Shown here piece by piece: positions 48,481-58,770 of a stretch of DNA of 62,000 nucleotides. The position numbers and the translations under genes were made by a program. The notes beneath the pieces are model-generated. The model searched no databases, was not told the origin of the DNA, and saw only the letters and a program-made list of their open reading frames with translations. Position 1 is the stretch's first letter, and the number at the start of each line of letters is the position of its first letter. Origin of the DNA: Symbiodinium natans (Eukaryota; Sar; Dinophyceae; Suessiales; Symbiodiniaceae); assembly GCA_905221605.1 (NCBI GenBank), contig CAJNDS010002210.1, forward strand, positions 237,501-299,500, given 5' to 3'.

Positions 48481-49616
48481 GGGTCATAAACCTTCAAATA
48501 CGCTGCCGGAAACGTTTCAGGCAGATGCAGTAGCGTGTCAGCGATTCCGATCAGCATACCCGAGTCTTGCAGCTGGTTCGGTATGCCGTTCAAAAACACC
48601 TCATAGGCCCTATATGCCCGAAGCTGCTGGCAGTGTGTTGTGAGGTGTTGCGAGTCACGCAGGTTCATGTAGGGCCGAGGTTTGACATTCTTACCAAAGT
48701 GATGTCCCGCTGCAAGTGCGCGCCACATGAGATCACAGACCGAGACTGTGTTGCTCTGCATGATGGGTGCGCAGGCTGGGGCGCTGGGATCGCGGGTGCC
48801 GCTGGGCTCGCTAGGCCCTCGAGGCTTGGCTTTTGGTGGTTCCAGCTGCTGAGAGCCGTCTTCGTCCAAAGCGAGAGGCCGACTTTCCTTGCGAGCTTGG
48901 ACAGCGGGCACAGGCCTGGCGGGGATGGGCGTCAGGCCATGGGGAGGCATAGGGAGATCCGATTTTGGTTCCGTCAGGCCAAGTGAGTCCGTGGGAGACT
49001 TAGCGCAAGGGGGCTGTGACGCTTCAACCGTCCTAATCCCATCCGGAGATGCTGTGTGCGTGGGCCGTGTCCGGGGGCTGGGTGGACGTCGTACGCCAGG
49101 CGGCGGGTCCCCAATGTTGCCGCCACTACGGGGTGGACACGAGGCGGCGCTACCCCCTCCGATCCTGTGATCAACTTCACTAGAGGGAGTCGTCACACAA
49201 GCATCCAGAGCAATAGGACTCGCGGCCGGCACAACCGCATGCTCTTTCGTTGCAGGCTCCTTCGTCAGTGGTCCTCTCTCCCGCGTTGGGGTGCCGCAAG
49301 GGGTTCGGGAAACGTCCCGTCTAGCTGGCGGAGGCGGGCTGACAGCTGCCGCAATGGAGCCCCTCGCGGCCCGAGGCTGGAGCCATGGTGTACCCCACCG
49401 CTCGCCATGGCGCGCGTTTGCGGTAGCCTCGCCTTGGGCTGGCGACTGCTGCGGCGTAGGAACCTCGACTGCAGTAGCAACTACCACGTCGGGACTGTTA
49501 CTACCCGCGGGCACAGGGCTGTTTCCCGGAGAGTCCACATCAATCGCAGTTTCGGAGGCAGCCTTACCCGTACGCACAGGAGGAGGTATTGAGGCCACAA
49601 ATCTTTTCAAACTCAT
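48468..49616 (-). pseudogene. Gene H, 5' segment (disrupted by the LINE)
   Basis: 383 codons from the ATG at 49,616 (MSLKRFVASIPPP) to PIITQ at the LINE junction. The 42 open codons upstream of this Met are Cys/Leu-rich and not protein-like, so I exclude them. Residues about 10-270 are Pro/Ser-rich and disordered. After that comes a folded-looking part (VCDLMWRALAAGHHFGKNVK, ending LPETFPAAYLKVYDPIITQ). Joined to 37,466-37,573 and 26,887-28,287 it gives an uninterrupted 885-codon protein of unknown function. The 13-bp TSD is included once. Confidence 0.75.
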
Positions 49617-50105
49617 GTGACTACCCCACAGGCAGCGGAGAACCACGAGGCAACCTCCAGACACCAAGATCCCTGGAAAGCCCTTACAAAAACAAGGGAG
49701 GGACTCAAGGAAAGAGAGGACCAAACAAAAAGCACAACACACAGGAGAGAAGAAGCAGAAAGGCGAGAAAAAACCAGTCAGGAGCGTTACAACCCTCTAC
49801 ACAATGGGTTCCTCGTTCAGTCAGCCAGCCACCCTTAGCTTGAGCCAGGGCACATCCAACGCGCAACCTGAAAAGGGATGCAGCATGTCATCGCAGGTGG
49901 CTGTTACTTGTGGCTGCAATGTGCTGCATGTACAAAGCAATGACCTGGAGACGATGGCATCCTTTACTTTGTCCGTGCACAGTAGTAGCACCAGAATGCA
50001 GGCGTACCTCGGTTGCTGGTCTGTTTGTAGCGGCAACACAAGGGCCGGCGCGCATAAATCGATTAAAATGGAAAAAGGAAGGCACTCTCTACCCTGCCCC
50101 GACGA
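49617..50105. other. Intergenic region between gene H and the hydrolase-like gene
   Basis: A purine-rich stretch (about 49,670-49,780 on the plus strand) lies just upstream of gene H, then mixed sequence. A minus-strand CTGGCTCAAG at about 49,838-49,847 matches the spliced-leader 3' end over nine bases and could be an acceptor-region relic or chance. No TATA-like element is seen, as is usual in dinoflagellates. Confidence 0.4.
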
Positions 50106-50975
50106 CTACTCCGGGAGCTCGATATGGTCCGCCAGCAGCCAATCAGGATCGCTCAGCAATGCAGGCCACACCACATGCTCCGGGTCCTTGCCGATAACCA
50201 CCTGGCGGATTGTGAGGCCGGGGGCCCAGGGGTACTGCGTGCGTCCGTAGCCCTTGAAGGCGGTAAAGTGTGAGTCTTCGGAAAGGGCTTCTGTGACAGG
50301 AGGCACGCGATGATTGCCCCGCACCGAGTAGCACATCCGAAGGTGGTGCTGAAAGGTCTCTACGTCCTTTCGTCCGCCATAGACTAAAATTCGTGTCTCC
50401 CCGCCCGTTGGGGCTGGCAGCAAAGAAGGCAGCCTAATGGGGCCCATGCAAACACAAGCCCGGAAGGTCGCATGGGCCTCGGAAATTGCAATCTGGTAGG
50501 TGATGGTTCCTCCAGAGCCAAGGCCCATGAGATATGTGGGCAAGGAGATGCGAGGGCTCGCATCACGTTGGACGGCCAGTAGGAGCGGTAGAATTTCCAT
50601 TGTATACACTGCCTTGGTCCAGGCAGCACCGTCAGGCAGCATCCAGGCAGGCGGTGAGCCTGCTTGTCCCGCCACAGGCCATGCGCAGGCAATGACGGCC
50701 TTTTTGAAAGCCAGGTTGCTCCACAGATACTCGATGGCCCCTTGCCAAGGCAGTGGGTGCATATTCTCCACATAGAAATGTCCACAACCAGGGAGGAGAA
50801 GCACTATCGAGTTGGCTTCCCCTGCATCCGCACTCGGCCGGGATACAACAAAGGGGAGGGCTGAACTGCCATGGCTCGCCGTAATCCAGGTGTTTTCACG
50901 CCCAGCTACGAGCGGAGGGGCGACCAATGGAGGAGGCTGCAGGTTCTCCAGGCCAAGGGGCTCTTGCAATGCCAT
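50106..50975 (-). CDS. Putative alpha/beta-hydrolase-like protein (gene A)
   Basis: 289 residues from MALQEPLGLENL; the 40 open codons upstream look non-coding. Features of an alpha/beta hydrolase: IVLLLPGCGHF (beta strand and oxyanion turn, near residue 60), LMGLGSGGTITYQIAI (nucleophile-elbow-like turn with Ser), RILVYGGRKD (possible acid residue) and KDPEHVVWPALL (possible His). The elbow is not a perfect GxSxG, so a catalytic role is uncertain; it could be a non-enzymatic member. Decayed relatives lie at 24,288-26,830 and 52,393-53,613. It is on the same strand as gene H and the next gene, consistent with one-directional dinoflagellate gene arrays. No introns are evident. Confidence 0.62.
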   Translation of the reverse strand: MALQEPLGLENLQPPPLVAPPLVAGRENTWITASHGSSALPFVVSRPSADAGEANSIVLLLPGCGHFYVENMHPLPWQGAIEYLWSNLAFKKAVIACAWPVAGQAGSPPAWMLPDGAAWTKAVYTMEILPLLLAVQRDASPRISLPTYLMGLGSGGTITYQIAISEAHATFRACVCMGPIRLPSLLPAPTGGETRILVYGGRKDVETFQHHLRMCYSVRGNHRVPPVTEALSEDSHFTAFKGYGRTQYPWAPGLTIRQVVIGKDPEHVVWPALLSDPDWLLADHIELPE

Positions 50976-51273
50976 GGCGAAGAAGAGGCAGCCTACCCAG
51001 TTGATGGGGCAAGGTAGAGGAAGACTGGGCAGTCTTGCCTGAGAGCCGTGCCGTCCAGCGCAAAGAATGTCACACAACAACAAGCTTGCTCCCAACTTCC
51101 CCTGACTCAGCTCCCTTCAGTTGGAGACTACATCAGCAGTATAACATGATCAATGGTTACAACTTTCCAAATCGGTCAAGACAACAGCATGACATTACAG
51201 GAATGCCGCATGACCATGGATAACGACCGATGTACTAGGCCGCCGTTTGTTCCGTCTTCGCACAAGGTCAGCG

Positions 51274-51966
51274 TTAGATGTCACTATCCGAATGCCGATT
51301 GTCCTCAAGCAGATGCATGGTCTCGTCATCTAAATGCTCGAGAATGTCGGTAGCAATACGTTCATCGAGGAAGCACGCTACCCACTCCAGAATGACGGCA
51401 TTATCATTGGGGACAGCATCGGACATCGCTTGCAAAAGCAAATTGACTTTATCGGCAGTGAAACGCCATGCAAGCAAAAGATGCTGCTCCAAATGCGCTT
51501 TTATGAGGTAAATTGGAAAATCTTCCTGGCTATGCACAATGATTGGCCTGGCCCAGGCTAAAAGGGCATTCTGCTGTGGTCCAGGCGGACGTCTGAACAT
51601 AGCCAGTAACGCCCCGTACTCCTGGGCAAGCTCGTTCCTCAAATCCTGCGAAAGATCTCGAAGGTGGTGTGCAAGCCAGGCACGATGACCTCCAACAGAG
51701 TGCGCGAGTTCGGCCGCAGCAACCATGGCGAGGGTCCGTTGATTAGGACGTCCTTGGGCTGCCGAGGCATCGCGGATTCCTTGCAGTACGAGGAGCTTGG
51801 TGAGCGATATCCAGCCAGCACTACAAGTGTGGCCGTGGCCTTCGAGGATGGGCTCGCTGGAAAAGATCTCCGGGTGTTCGTAAGGGTAGCATCTTTCCCA
51901 GTCACTGTCGCCATCTCCATTGACAGCAGTGTAAAGGCTGCCACCAATGACCAACGAAGCAGCCAT
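51274..51966 (-). CDS. Unrecognised 230-residue protein
   Basis: Single intact frame from MAASLVIGGSLYTAVNGDGD to a Ser/Asp-rich end (LEDNRHSDSDI). Composition is that of a folded, largely helical protein: LRNELAQEYGALLAMF, IYLIKAHLEQHLLLAWRF, VILEWVACFLDERIATDILE. The N-terminus has aromatic/acidic residues and a Cys/His pair (GHGHTCSAGW). No signal peptide or membrane span is convincing. It lies about 300 bp upstream of gene A on the same strand. I do not recognise the family. Coding is judged by length and composition only. Confidence 0.6.
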   Translation of the reverse strand: MAASLVIGGSLYTAVNGDGDSDWERCYPYEHPEIFSSEPILEGHGHTCSAGWISLTKLLVLQGIRDASAAQGRPNQRTLAMVAAAELAHSVGGHRAWLAHHLRDLSQDLRNELAQEYGALLAMFRRPPGPQQNALLAWARPIIVHSQEDFPIYLIKAHLEQHLLLAWRFTADKVNLLLQAMSDAVPNDNAVILEWVACFLDERIATDILEHLDDETMHLLEDNRHSDSDI

Positions 51967-52140
51967 GCCGGGCAGTTAGTTCGGGGAGGGCAAGCGGGCG
52001 CCTGCTCCTGTGAGCCCTGGCGGCACAGAACAAGGGGGCAAGTTAGCGGGTAACACCATCACTCCTTTATGTTCGCGGCTGAGAGGGCTATGAGCCACAG
52101 GAACAAACTGTCAATCCATGCGGGGGACTAGGGCGTGTGA

Positions 52141-52385
52141 GTGCGGGCGCACTCACGTACCCAACATCAAATCACTCCCGCACCCTCACAAGATTCTCCG
52201 CAGGTAATACTCGGGAGCAAGGGAGCAACCCGAACGGGAGCTCCTGAGCCGCTTCATCGAGCCCCTGCTCGGAAATTGCGGTGGGGGGTCACTGCTCGTC
52301 AAACTTGTACAGAGAAGGTAAATGGATCTACTGCCTTGAGAAGAGATGCAGGTTCCTACACCGCCGTGTGCGGGCGCACTCACGT
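52141..52385. repeat. Pair of 18-bp direct repeats with hairpin potential
   Basis: GTGCGGGCGCACTCACGT at 52,141-52,158 and 52,368-52,385. The first copy, with its left flank, forms an inverted repeat GTGAGTGC/GCACTCAC. The second copy lies 8 bp from the poly(A) end of the repeat at 52,393. The interval between them holds no recognisable feature. Confidence 0.6.
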
Positions 52386-52392
52386 CGCATGA

Positions 52393-53613
52393 TTTTTTTT
52401 TTTGGACTGACGCCTCTTTACTACATCAGTAGCACAGTAGGCCGGTCTTGTTGGGCTCGACGTAAAGGGTGAAACAAAGTCAGCGCACACAATCCGCCAA
52501 ACACACCAAGCAACCACCAAGCAAACAAACACCAAAGAAACAAAGCGAGCAATCGCGCTGAACTACTAGATACCCCACGGACTCAGTACTCGAAGTCGTC
52601 AATGAAGTCCCGGTTCACAAGGAAGCACAGAGCTTGTGGGGGAATCGCAAATTGCGACATTGCCAGATTCTCAAAACCACCATCATGTAGCCACTGGTGC
52701 GACAGCGGTTATTCAAATCGAGGGTCATCAGATTCGGATCACGTACTCGTTGTCAAGGACAGACAACCGACACTCAATGGCGAAAGGATGTTGCAAGTCA
52801 GACTCCCTGGGGGGGATGAAAGATGTGCATACCCCATGGTGGTCAGCCAGTGGGGACTTAACAGCAAGAACAATCAAGGCAAGACCGGCCCAGGGCACTC
52901 CATGGTGGTCAGCCAGTGGAGTAGCTCCGAGCTCTGGGTGCTCCATTCACCTTGGCGTGCAAGTGCCCACCCAGAGCACAGGCACATGCCCCATGGAAGT
53001 CAGCCAGTGGGGACTTGACAGCAAGAACAATCAAAGCAGGACCGGCCTAGGGCACTCCATGGTGGTCAGCCAGTGGAGTAGCTCCGAGCACAGGGTTCTC
53101 CAGTCAACCTGGCGTTCAAGTGCCCACCCAGAGAGGTGCCGCGCACGACTAGAGGGAGGCGAGAGTAGCTGCAGCTACCGATTCCACGGGGAGAGTCCAC
53201 ACAGCGAGTTACCAAACCCTGAACGCCACAGGGTTTATAATGACAACGAGGAGGAACCTCCCAGTCCAGACATCTCACAAGGCCACGCAACCTTGGCGCT
53301 GGCCTGCGCATCCGCACGCATCAGGTCCCTCCAAACCCAAACCCGCGAGGTGCGTCGGTCAGGAGATGGAAGGGCTCACATCACATTGGTGCCGAATGCA
53401 AGGATCTCCATAGTATTGCTACTTTGATTCGATCAGAGCCTTCAAGTAACATCCACGCGGGCGGGGAGCCACTTGCCCTGCCGCAGGCAAGCTCAGACGA
53501 GGGCGACCCTCCAGAGTCCCAAGAGGGCCAGATTGTTCTACAAGTGGGGAATGGCACTCAGTAAGAGGCCGGGAGCACACATGTAGCACCGAGTGCGCAG
53601 GTGCGTCGCAAAA
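52393..53613 (-). repeat. Poly(A)-ended dispersed copy, second of two
   Basis: Homologous to 24,288-25,617 with a 21-bp difference near 52,545 and a deletion near 53,555. On the minus strand it ends in A11 (52,403-52,393). The homology stops at 53,613, where copy 1 continues (CGCAAAAGG then divergence), so this copy is 5'-truncated as retroposed copies often are. It contains decayed gene-A-like sequence and the GTGGTCAGCCAGTGG units. Confidence 0.78.
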
Positions 53614-54340
53614 GGAAGAAACAGAAGAAGAGAGGGTTTTTTCTTGGCCCCGCACTGTGGTTGAAAAAAAGACAGAAGTTTTTTCTTGACCCCAATACCT
53701 TTTCCAAACAAAAAAAAAAACACGGAGGGTTTTGAAAAAGACACTTTGGGGCCAAGAAAAAAACCAGCTCGGACTTATCTGCAGACAGGTGACTTAAGAG
53801 GTCTTTCTTGGCAAGAACCTTTTGACGTTTTTCCATGCAATCCCGGGTGATCCTTTGCCAACTTTGTTTGGAATTTTCTTTAACGAGCACTTGTGCCGCT
53901 TCAGCGAGCACTTATGCCGTCGGCGAGCATTTTGCCGCTCAGTCGTCCAAGAATTTCTGTTTTGAAAACTTTCCAAAGAGATGTTTTTTGTTTTTTGTTT
54001 TTGCAGCTCTGGTCGAATGAAAGTTTTCATGCAAGCATCGTGCCGCTCTTGACGAGCACTTGTGCCGCTTCAGCAAGCACTTGTGCCGTCGGCAAGCATT
54101 TTGCCGCTCAGTCGTCTAAGAATTTCTGTTTAGAAAACTTTTGAAAGAGATGTTTTTTTATGTTTTTTGCAGCTCTGCCACATTGTGTTAGATCAAGTCT
54201 GATAAAATTTTTTAGAATTCTCGCGATCCTGTGTCCGCGCAGTGGACACATCTCTGGAAATTTTTTTAGCTTCTGCACCTCGAAGAAAAAGTATCCTGGT
54301 GCACAGGTGTGTTGTCATTGCCATTTTTGCAGGCTTTATT
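53614..54340. repeat. AT-rich interval with a tandem duplication
   Basis: Two neighbouring TTTTTTCTTGnCCCC-type units lie at 53,636-53,690. A roughly 168-bp unit, beginning GAGCACTTGTGCCGCTTCAG and ending TTTTTGCAGCTCTG, occurs at about 53,885-54,010 and again at 54,053-54,176. There is no supported gene. Confidence 0.65.
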
Positions 54341-54911
54341 AAGGCTTTTGGGTTGAAGACGCAACTAAGGAAGCTTTTTGAGGCTTGAGGAAGGCTGAAG
54401 GGGGCTTAAGGGGGATCCTGAGGGCTTCAAGGAGGGCTTAAGGGGGGGAGGGCTTTGGGGGTGCTGAGGTGTTAAGACGAGAGAGAAGAGATTTATTCTA
54501 AATCCACCCCTCTGAACCTTTTCATTCAAGTGAGACTTTAAACAGGTTTTTCTTGAAAAATGAGAGAGGGGGTTTCTTCTAAATTCACCCCCCTCGAATC
54601 TTGTTTTGTTTTTTCGATTTCATTTTTCGAAACCAGAGAAGTGAGACGCTAAACATTAACTTCTCTTCAAGAAGTGAGAGAAGGGAATTTTTTTCAGCCA
54701 GACCCTTTGAAGGCGCTTCTAAGCGGGAGTTAAGGGGCTTAAGGGAGGCTTCAGAGGGCTTAAGGGGGAGCTGAGGGGGGGGCTTAAAGGGTTTGAACCT
54801 TTTGCCTTCCCGAAAAAAAGTCATTGCTTAAAGGGAGCGTGAAGGAGGGCCAAATGGAAGAAGAGAAGAGTCGAGAATTTTAAATTCCACCCCCTTAGTT
54901 TCTTGTTATCC
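54341..54911. repeat. Degenerate lead-in to the 677-bp satellite
   Basis: G-rich GGCTTAAGGGGG-type runs and two decayed copies of the GAGAGAAGGGATTTATTC / AAGTGAGACTCTAAACA sub-repeat that recurs in the satellite to the right. Confidence 0.65.
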
Positions 54912-56941
54912 TGAAGGGGCTTCAGGGGGGGCTTCAGGGGGGGCTTAAGGGCTTAAAGGGGGCTTAAAAGGGGGCTTAAAGGGGGCCTTAAGCGGGGGGC
55001 TTGGGGGGGGGGCTTCAGGAGAGGAGCTTAAAGGGTGTTGAAGGTGTTGGGCCGCCCTTTTGGTTTAATTATATTCTTTAAGAAAAGAGAGAAGGGATTT
55101 ATTCTAAATTCCACCCCCCTGAAACCTTGTTGTTTTTTGGTTTCATTATTCGAGGCCAGAGAAGTGAGACTCTAAACAGTAATTTATCTTGAAGATGAGA
55201 GAGAGGGATTTATTCTAAATTCCACCCCCCTCGAATCTTGTTTTGTTTTTTGGACGTCTTTTTTCGAAACCAGAGAAGTGAGACTCTAAACATTAACTTC
55301 CCATTAAGAAGAGAGAGAAGGGAATTTATTCTAAATTCCACCCCCCTCGAATCTTGTGATGTTTTTGTATTTGGTTTTTGGATTTCACTATTCGAAACCA
55401 GAGAAGTGAGACTCTAAACATACATTTCAATCTTGCCCGGCTTAAAAAAAGCGGGGGGGTTGGGGGGGGCGCAGCCCCCCCCATTTGCAAACACGATGCT
55501 TGCATTATGGGCTTAACAAGCATTCTTATGCTTTGAAGCAAACCTGCCCGGCTTACAACAAGGAGGGCCTTTTGTCAAGGTGAGGCTTGAAGGGGCTTCA
55601 GGGGGGGCTTCAGGGGGGGCTTAAGGGCTTAAAGGGGGCTTAAAAGGGGGCTTAAAGGGGGCCTTAAGCGGGGGGCTTGGGGGGGGGGGCTTCAGGAGAG
55701 GAGCTTAAAGGGTGTTGAAGGTGTTGGGCCGCCCTTTTGGTTTAATTATATTCTTTAAGAAAAGAGAGAAGGGATTTATTCTAAATTCCACCCCCCTGAA
55801 ACCTTGTTGTTTTTTGGTTTCATTATTCGAGGCCAGAGAAGTGAGACTCTAAACAGTAATTTATCTTGAAGATGAGAGAGAGGGATTTGTTCTAAATTCC
55901 ACCCCCCTCGAATCTTGTTTTGTTTTTTGGAGTTCTTTTTTCTAAACCAGAGAAGTGAGACTCTAAACATTAACTTCCCTTTAAGAAGAGAGAGAAGGGA
56001 ATTTATTCTAAATTCCACCCCCCTCGAATCTTGTGATGTTTTTGTATTTGGTTTTTGGATTTCACTATTCGAAACCAGAGAAGTGAGACTCTAAACATAC
56101 ATTTCAATCTTGCCCGGCTTAAAAAAAGCGGGGGGGTTGGGGGGGGCGCAGCCCCCCCCATTTGCAAACACGATGCTTGCATTATGGGCTTAACAAGCAT
56201 TCTTATGCTTTGAAGCAAACCTGCCCGGCTTACAACAAGGAGGGCCTTTTGTCAAGGTGAGGCTTGAAGGGGCTTCAGGGGGGGCTTCAGGGGGGGCTTA
56301 AGGGCTTAAAGGGGGCTTAAAAGGGGGCTTAAAGGGGGCCTTAAGCGGGGGGCTTGGGGGGGGGGGCTTCAGGAGAGGAGCTTAAAGGGTGTTGAAGGTG
56401 TTGGGCCGCCCTTTTGGTTTAATTATATTCTTTAAGAAAAGAGAGAAGGGATTTATTCTAAATTCCACCCCCCTGAAACCTTGTTGTTTTTTGGTTTCAT
56501 TATTCGAGGCCAGAGAAGTGAGACTCTAAACAGTAATTTATCTTGAAGATGAGAGAGAGGGATTTGTTCTAAATTCCACCCCCCTCGAATCTTGTTTTGT
56601 TTTTTGGAGTTCTTTTTTCTAAACCAGAGAAGTGAGACTCTAAACATTAACTTCCCTTTAAGAAGAGAGAGAAGGGAATTTATTCTAAATTCCACCCCCC
56701 TCGAATCTTGTGATGTTTTTGTATTTGGTTTTTGGATTTCACTATTCGAAACCAGAGAAGTGAGACTCTAAACATACATTTCAATCTTGCCCGGCTTAAA
56801 AAATGCGGGGGGGTTGGGGGGGGCGCAGCCCCCCCCATTTGCAAACACGATGCTTGCATTATGGGCTTAACAAGCATTCTTATGCTTTGAAGCAAACCTG
56901 CCCGGCTTACAACAAGGAGGGCCTTTTGTCAAGGTGAGGCT
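54912..56941. repeat. Satellite: three tandem units of 676-677 bp
   Basis: Units at 54,912-55,587, 55,588-56,264 and 56,265-56,941. They are nearly identical; unit 1 is one G shorter in a G-run, and a few bases differ. Each unit has a G-rich head (repeated GGGGCTTAAGG), then three or four copies of a roughly 115-bp sub-repeat with TTCTAAATTCCACCCCCCTC, then a GCGGGGGGGTTGGGGGGG / CCCCCCC stretch. The identical 71- and 80-codon minus frames in each unit are by-products of the repeat. Confidence 0.93.
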
Positions 56942-57022
56942 AGGGGAAGCGGCTGCGGCCTGCACCTACCCGACGCCTCCTTTGTGCAGTGACGTGGCGC
57001 GGGGCTAAGCCGAGAACCCATG

Positions 57023-57153
57023 TTTTAGGGTTTAGGGTTTAGGGTTTAGGGTTCAGGGTTTAGGGTTTAGGGTTTAGGGTTTAGGGTTTAGGGTTTAGGG
57101 TTTAGGGTTTAGGGGTTTAGGGTTTAGGGTTTAGGGTTTAGGGTTTAGGGTTT
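57023..57153 (+). repeat. Interstitial telomeric array (TTTAGGG)n
   Basis: About 18 units of TTTAGGG with one TTCAGGG and one TTTAGGGG variant. TTTAGGG is the telomere repeat of dinoflagellates and most plants. The G-rich strand runs to the right. It lies between the 677-bp satellite and the 510-bp satellite and grades directly into TTTTGTTTTGTTTTGGAG of the latter. Confidence 0.93.
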
Positions 57154-58354
57154 TGTTTTGTTTTGGAGATGATTCATATGCTTCCACGCAAACTTGCTCG
57201 GCTTAAAGAAGCGGGAGGGTTGGGTAAAAAGCCCGGGGGTTGGGGCAAACACGTTGCTCGCGTCAGAAGTGGATTCAAATGTTTTTGTTTGCCTCTTAAA
57301 ATGCCTCATTGACAGCTGCCTAAACCCTTTGTGCAGATGTTTTGTTTTGTTTTGGAGATGATTCAGATGCTTCCACGCAAACTTGCCCGGCTTAGCGGGA
57401 GGGTTGGGTAAAAAAGCCCGGGGGTTGGGGCAAACACGTTGCTCGCGTCATGGGTTTGAGTGGATTCAAATGCTTTTGTTTGCCTCTTAAAATGCTGCCT
57501 AAAAACCCTCCACAGAAGGGCCAGGAAGTATTTCGCCTCTTACACTGCTGCCCAAACCCTCCAGAAAAGACCCAAAAGGCCCAGCAGGTATTACGCCTCT
57601 TAAACTGCTGCCCAGACCCTCCAGAGAGGGCCCAGCAAGGATTAGGCCTTTAAACTGCTGCCTAAACCGCCACAGAGGGCCCAGCAAGTGTTACGCCTCC
57701 TAAACTGCTGCCCAAATCCTCCAGAAAAGACTCCGCAAGTATTGGGCTTTTTAAACTGCTGCCTAAACCCTCCACCAGGCCCAGCAAGTGTCGAGTGGGG
57801 TGGGCATTGGGCCTCATTGACAGCTGCTTAAACCCTTTGTGCAGATGTTTTGTTTTGTTTTGTTTTGGAGATGATGCATATGCTTCCACGCAAACTTGCC
57901 CGGCTTAAAAAGCGGGAGTGTTGGGTAAAAAAAGCCCGGGGGTTGGGGCAAACACGTTGCTCGCGTCATGGGTTTGAGTGGATTCAAATGCTTTTGTTTG
58001 CCTCTTAAAATGCTGCCTAACAACCCTCCACAGAAGGGCCAGGAAGTATTACGCCTCTTACACTGCTGCCCAAGCCCTCCAGAAAAGACCCAAAAGGCCC
58101 GGCAGGTATTACGCCTCTTAAACTGCTGCCCGGACCCTCCAGAGAGGGCCCAGCAAGTATCATGCCTTTTAAACTGCTGCCTAAACTCCCACAGGGGGCC
58201 CAGCAAGTGTTATGCCTCTTAAACCGCTGCCCAAATCCTCAAGAAAAGACTCCGCAAGTATTGGGCTTTTTAAACTGCTGCCTAAACCCTCCACCACAGA
58301 CCCAGCAAGTGTCGAGTGGGCATTGGGCCTCATTGACAGCTGCCTTTGTGCAGA
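57151..58354. repeat. Satellite: units of about 510 bp (one short, two full)
   Basis: Units start at TTTTGTTTTGTTTTGGAG at 57,151 (internally deleted, 190 bp), 57,340 and 57,848. Each full unit holds a GCCCGGGGGTTGGGGCAAAC block and several sub-repeats of CTCTTAAACTGCTGCCCA. Matching short frames in the two full units are repeat by-products. Confidence 0.88.
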
Positions 58355-58770
58355 AGGCCCAAGCCCCCCTTAAACCCGTACTTCATGTCCCTTCAAGCCC
58401 CCCTTGAACCTCCCTCGAAGCCTCCTTGAAGCCGTAAGCCCTCTGGGGGGCGTAAAGGGGGGGCTTTAAGGAGACTTTAAGGACGGCAGAAAGGGGGGGG
58501 GCTTGGCTTTAGGGGGGGCTTTAAGGGGGGCGTTAAGGGGGGCTTTAGGGGGGGGGGTGCTTAAGCGGAGGGCTTTAGGGGGGGGCTTGAAGGGGGGCTT
58601 TTAAGGGGGGCTTCAGGGAGGCAAAAGGGAGGGGCAAACGGGGGGGCGTAAGGGGGGGGGCCTGGGCTTAAGGGGGAGTAAGGGAGGTTAAGGGAGGGCT
58701 TTAAGGGGGGCTTAAGTGGGGGCTTAAGGGGGGGGCTTAAGGGCTTTGACCCTTTGCCCCCCCCCCTCGG
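58355..58770. repeat. G-rich GGGGCTTAAGGGG tracts
   Basis: More than twenty runs of five or more G on the plus strand, separated by CTTTAA or CTTAAG. Such runs can form G-quadruplexes. The same motif heads each 677-bp unit. Confidence 0.85.

Noticed and set aside
55326-56895. Three identical 71-codon minus frames (55,326, 56,003, 56,680) as a tandem gene family
   Set aside because: They coincide exactly with the 677-bp satellite period and translate poly-purine/pyrimidine tracts; no protein-like features.
57450-58222. Matching plus frames in the 510-bp satellite as genes
   Set aside because: By-products of the satellite; Pro/Leu-rich peptides from repeated CTGCTGCCCA units.
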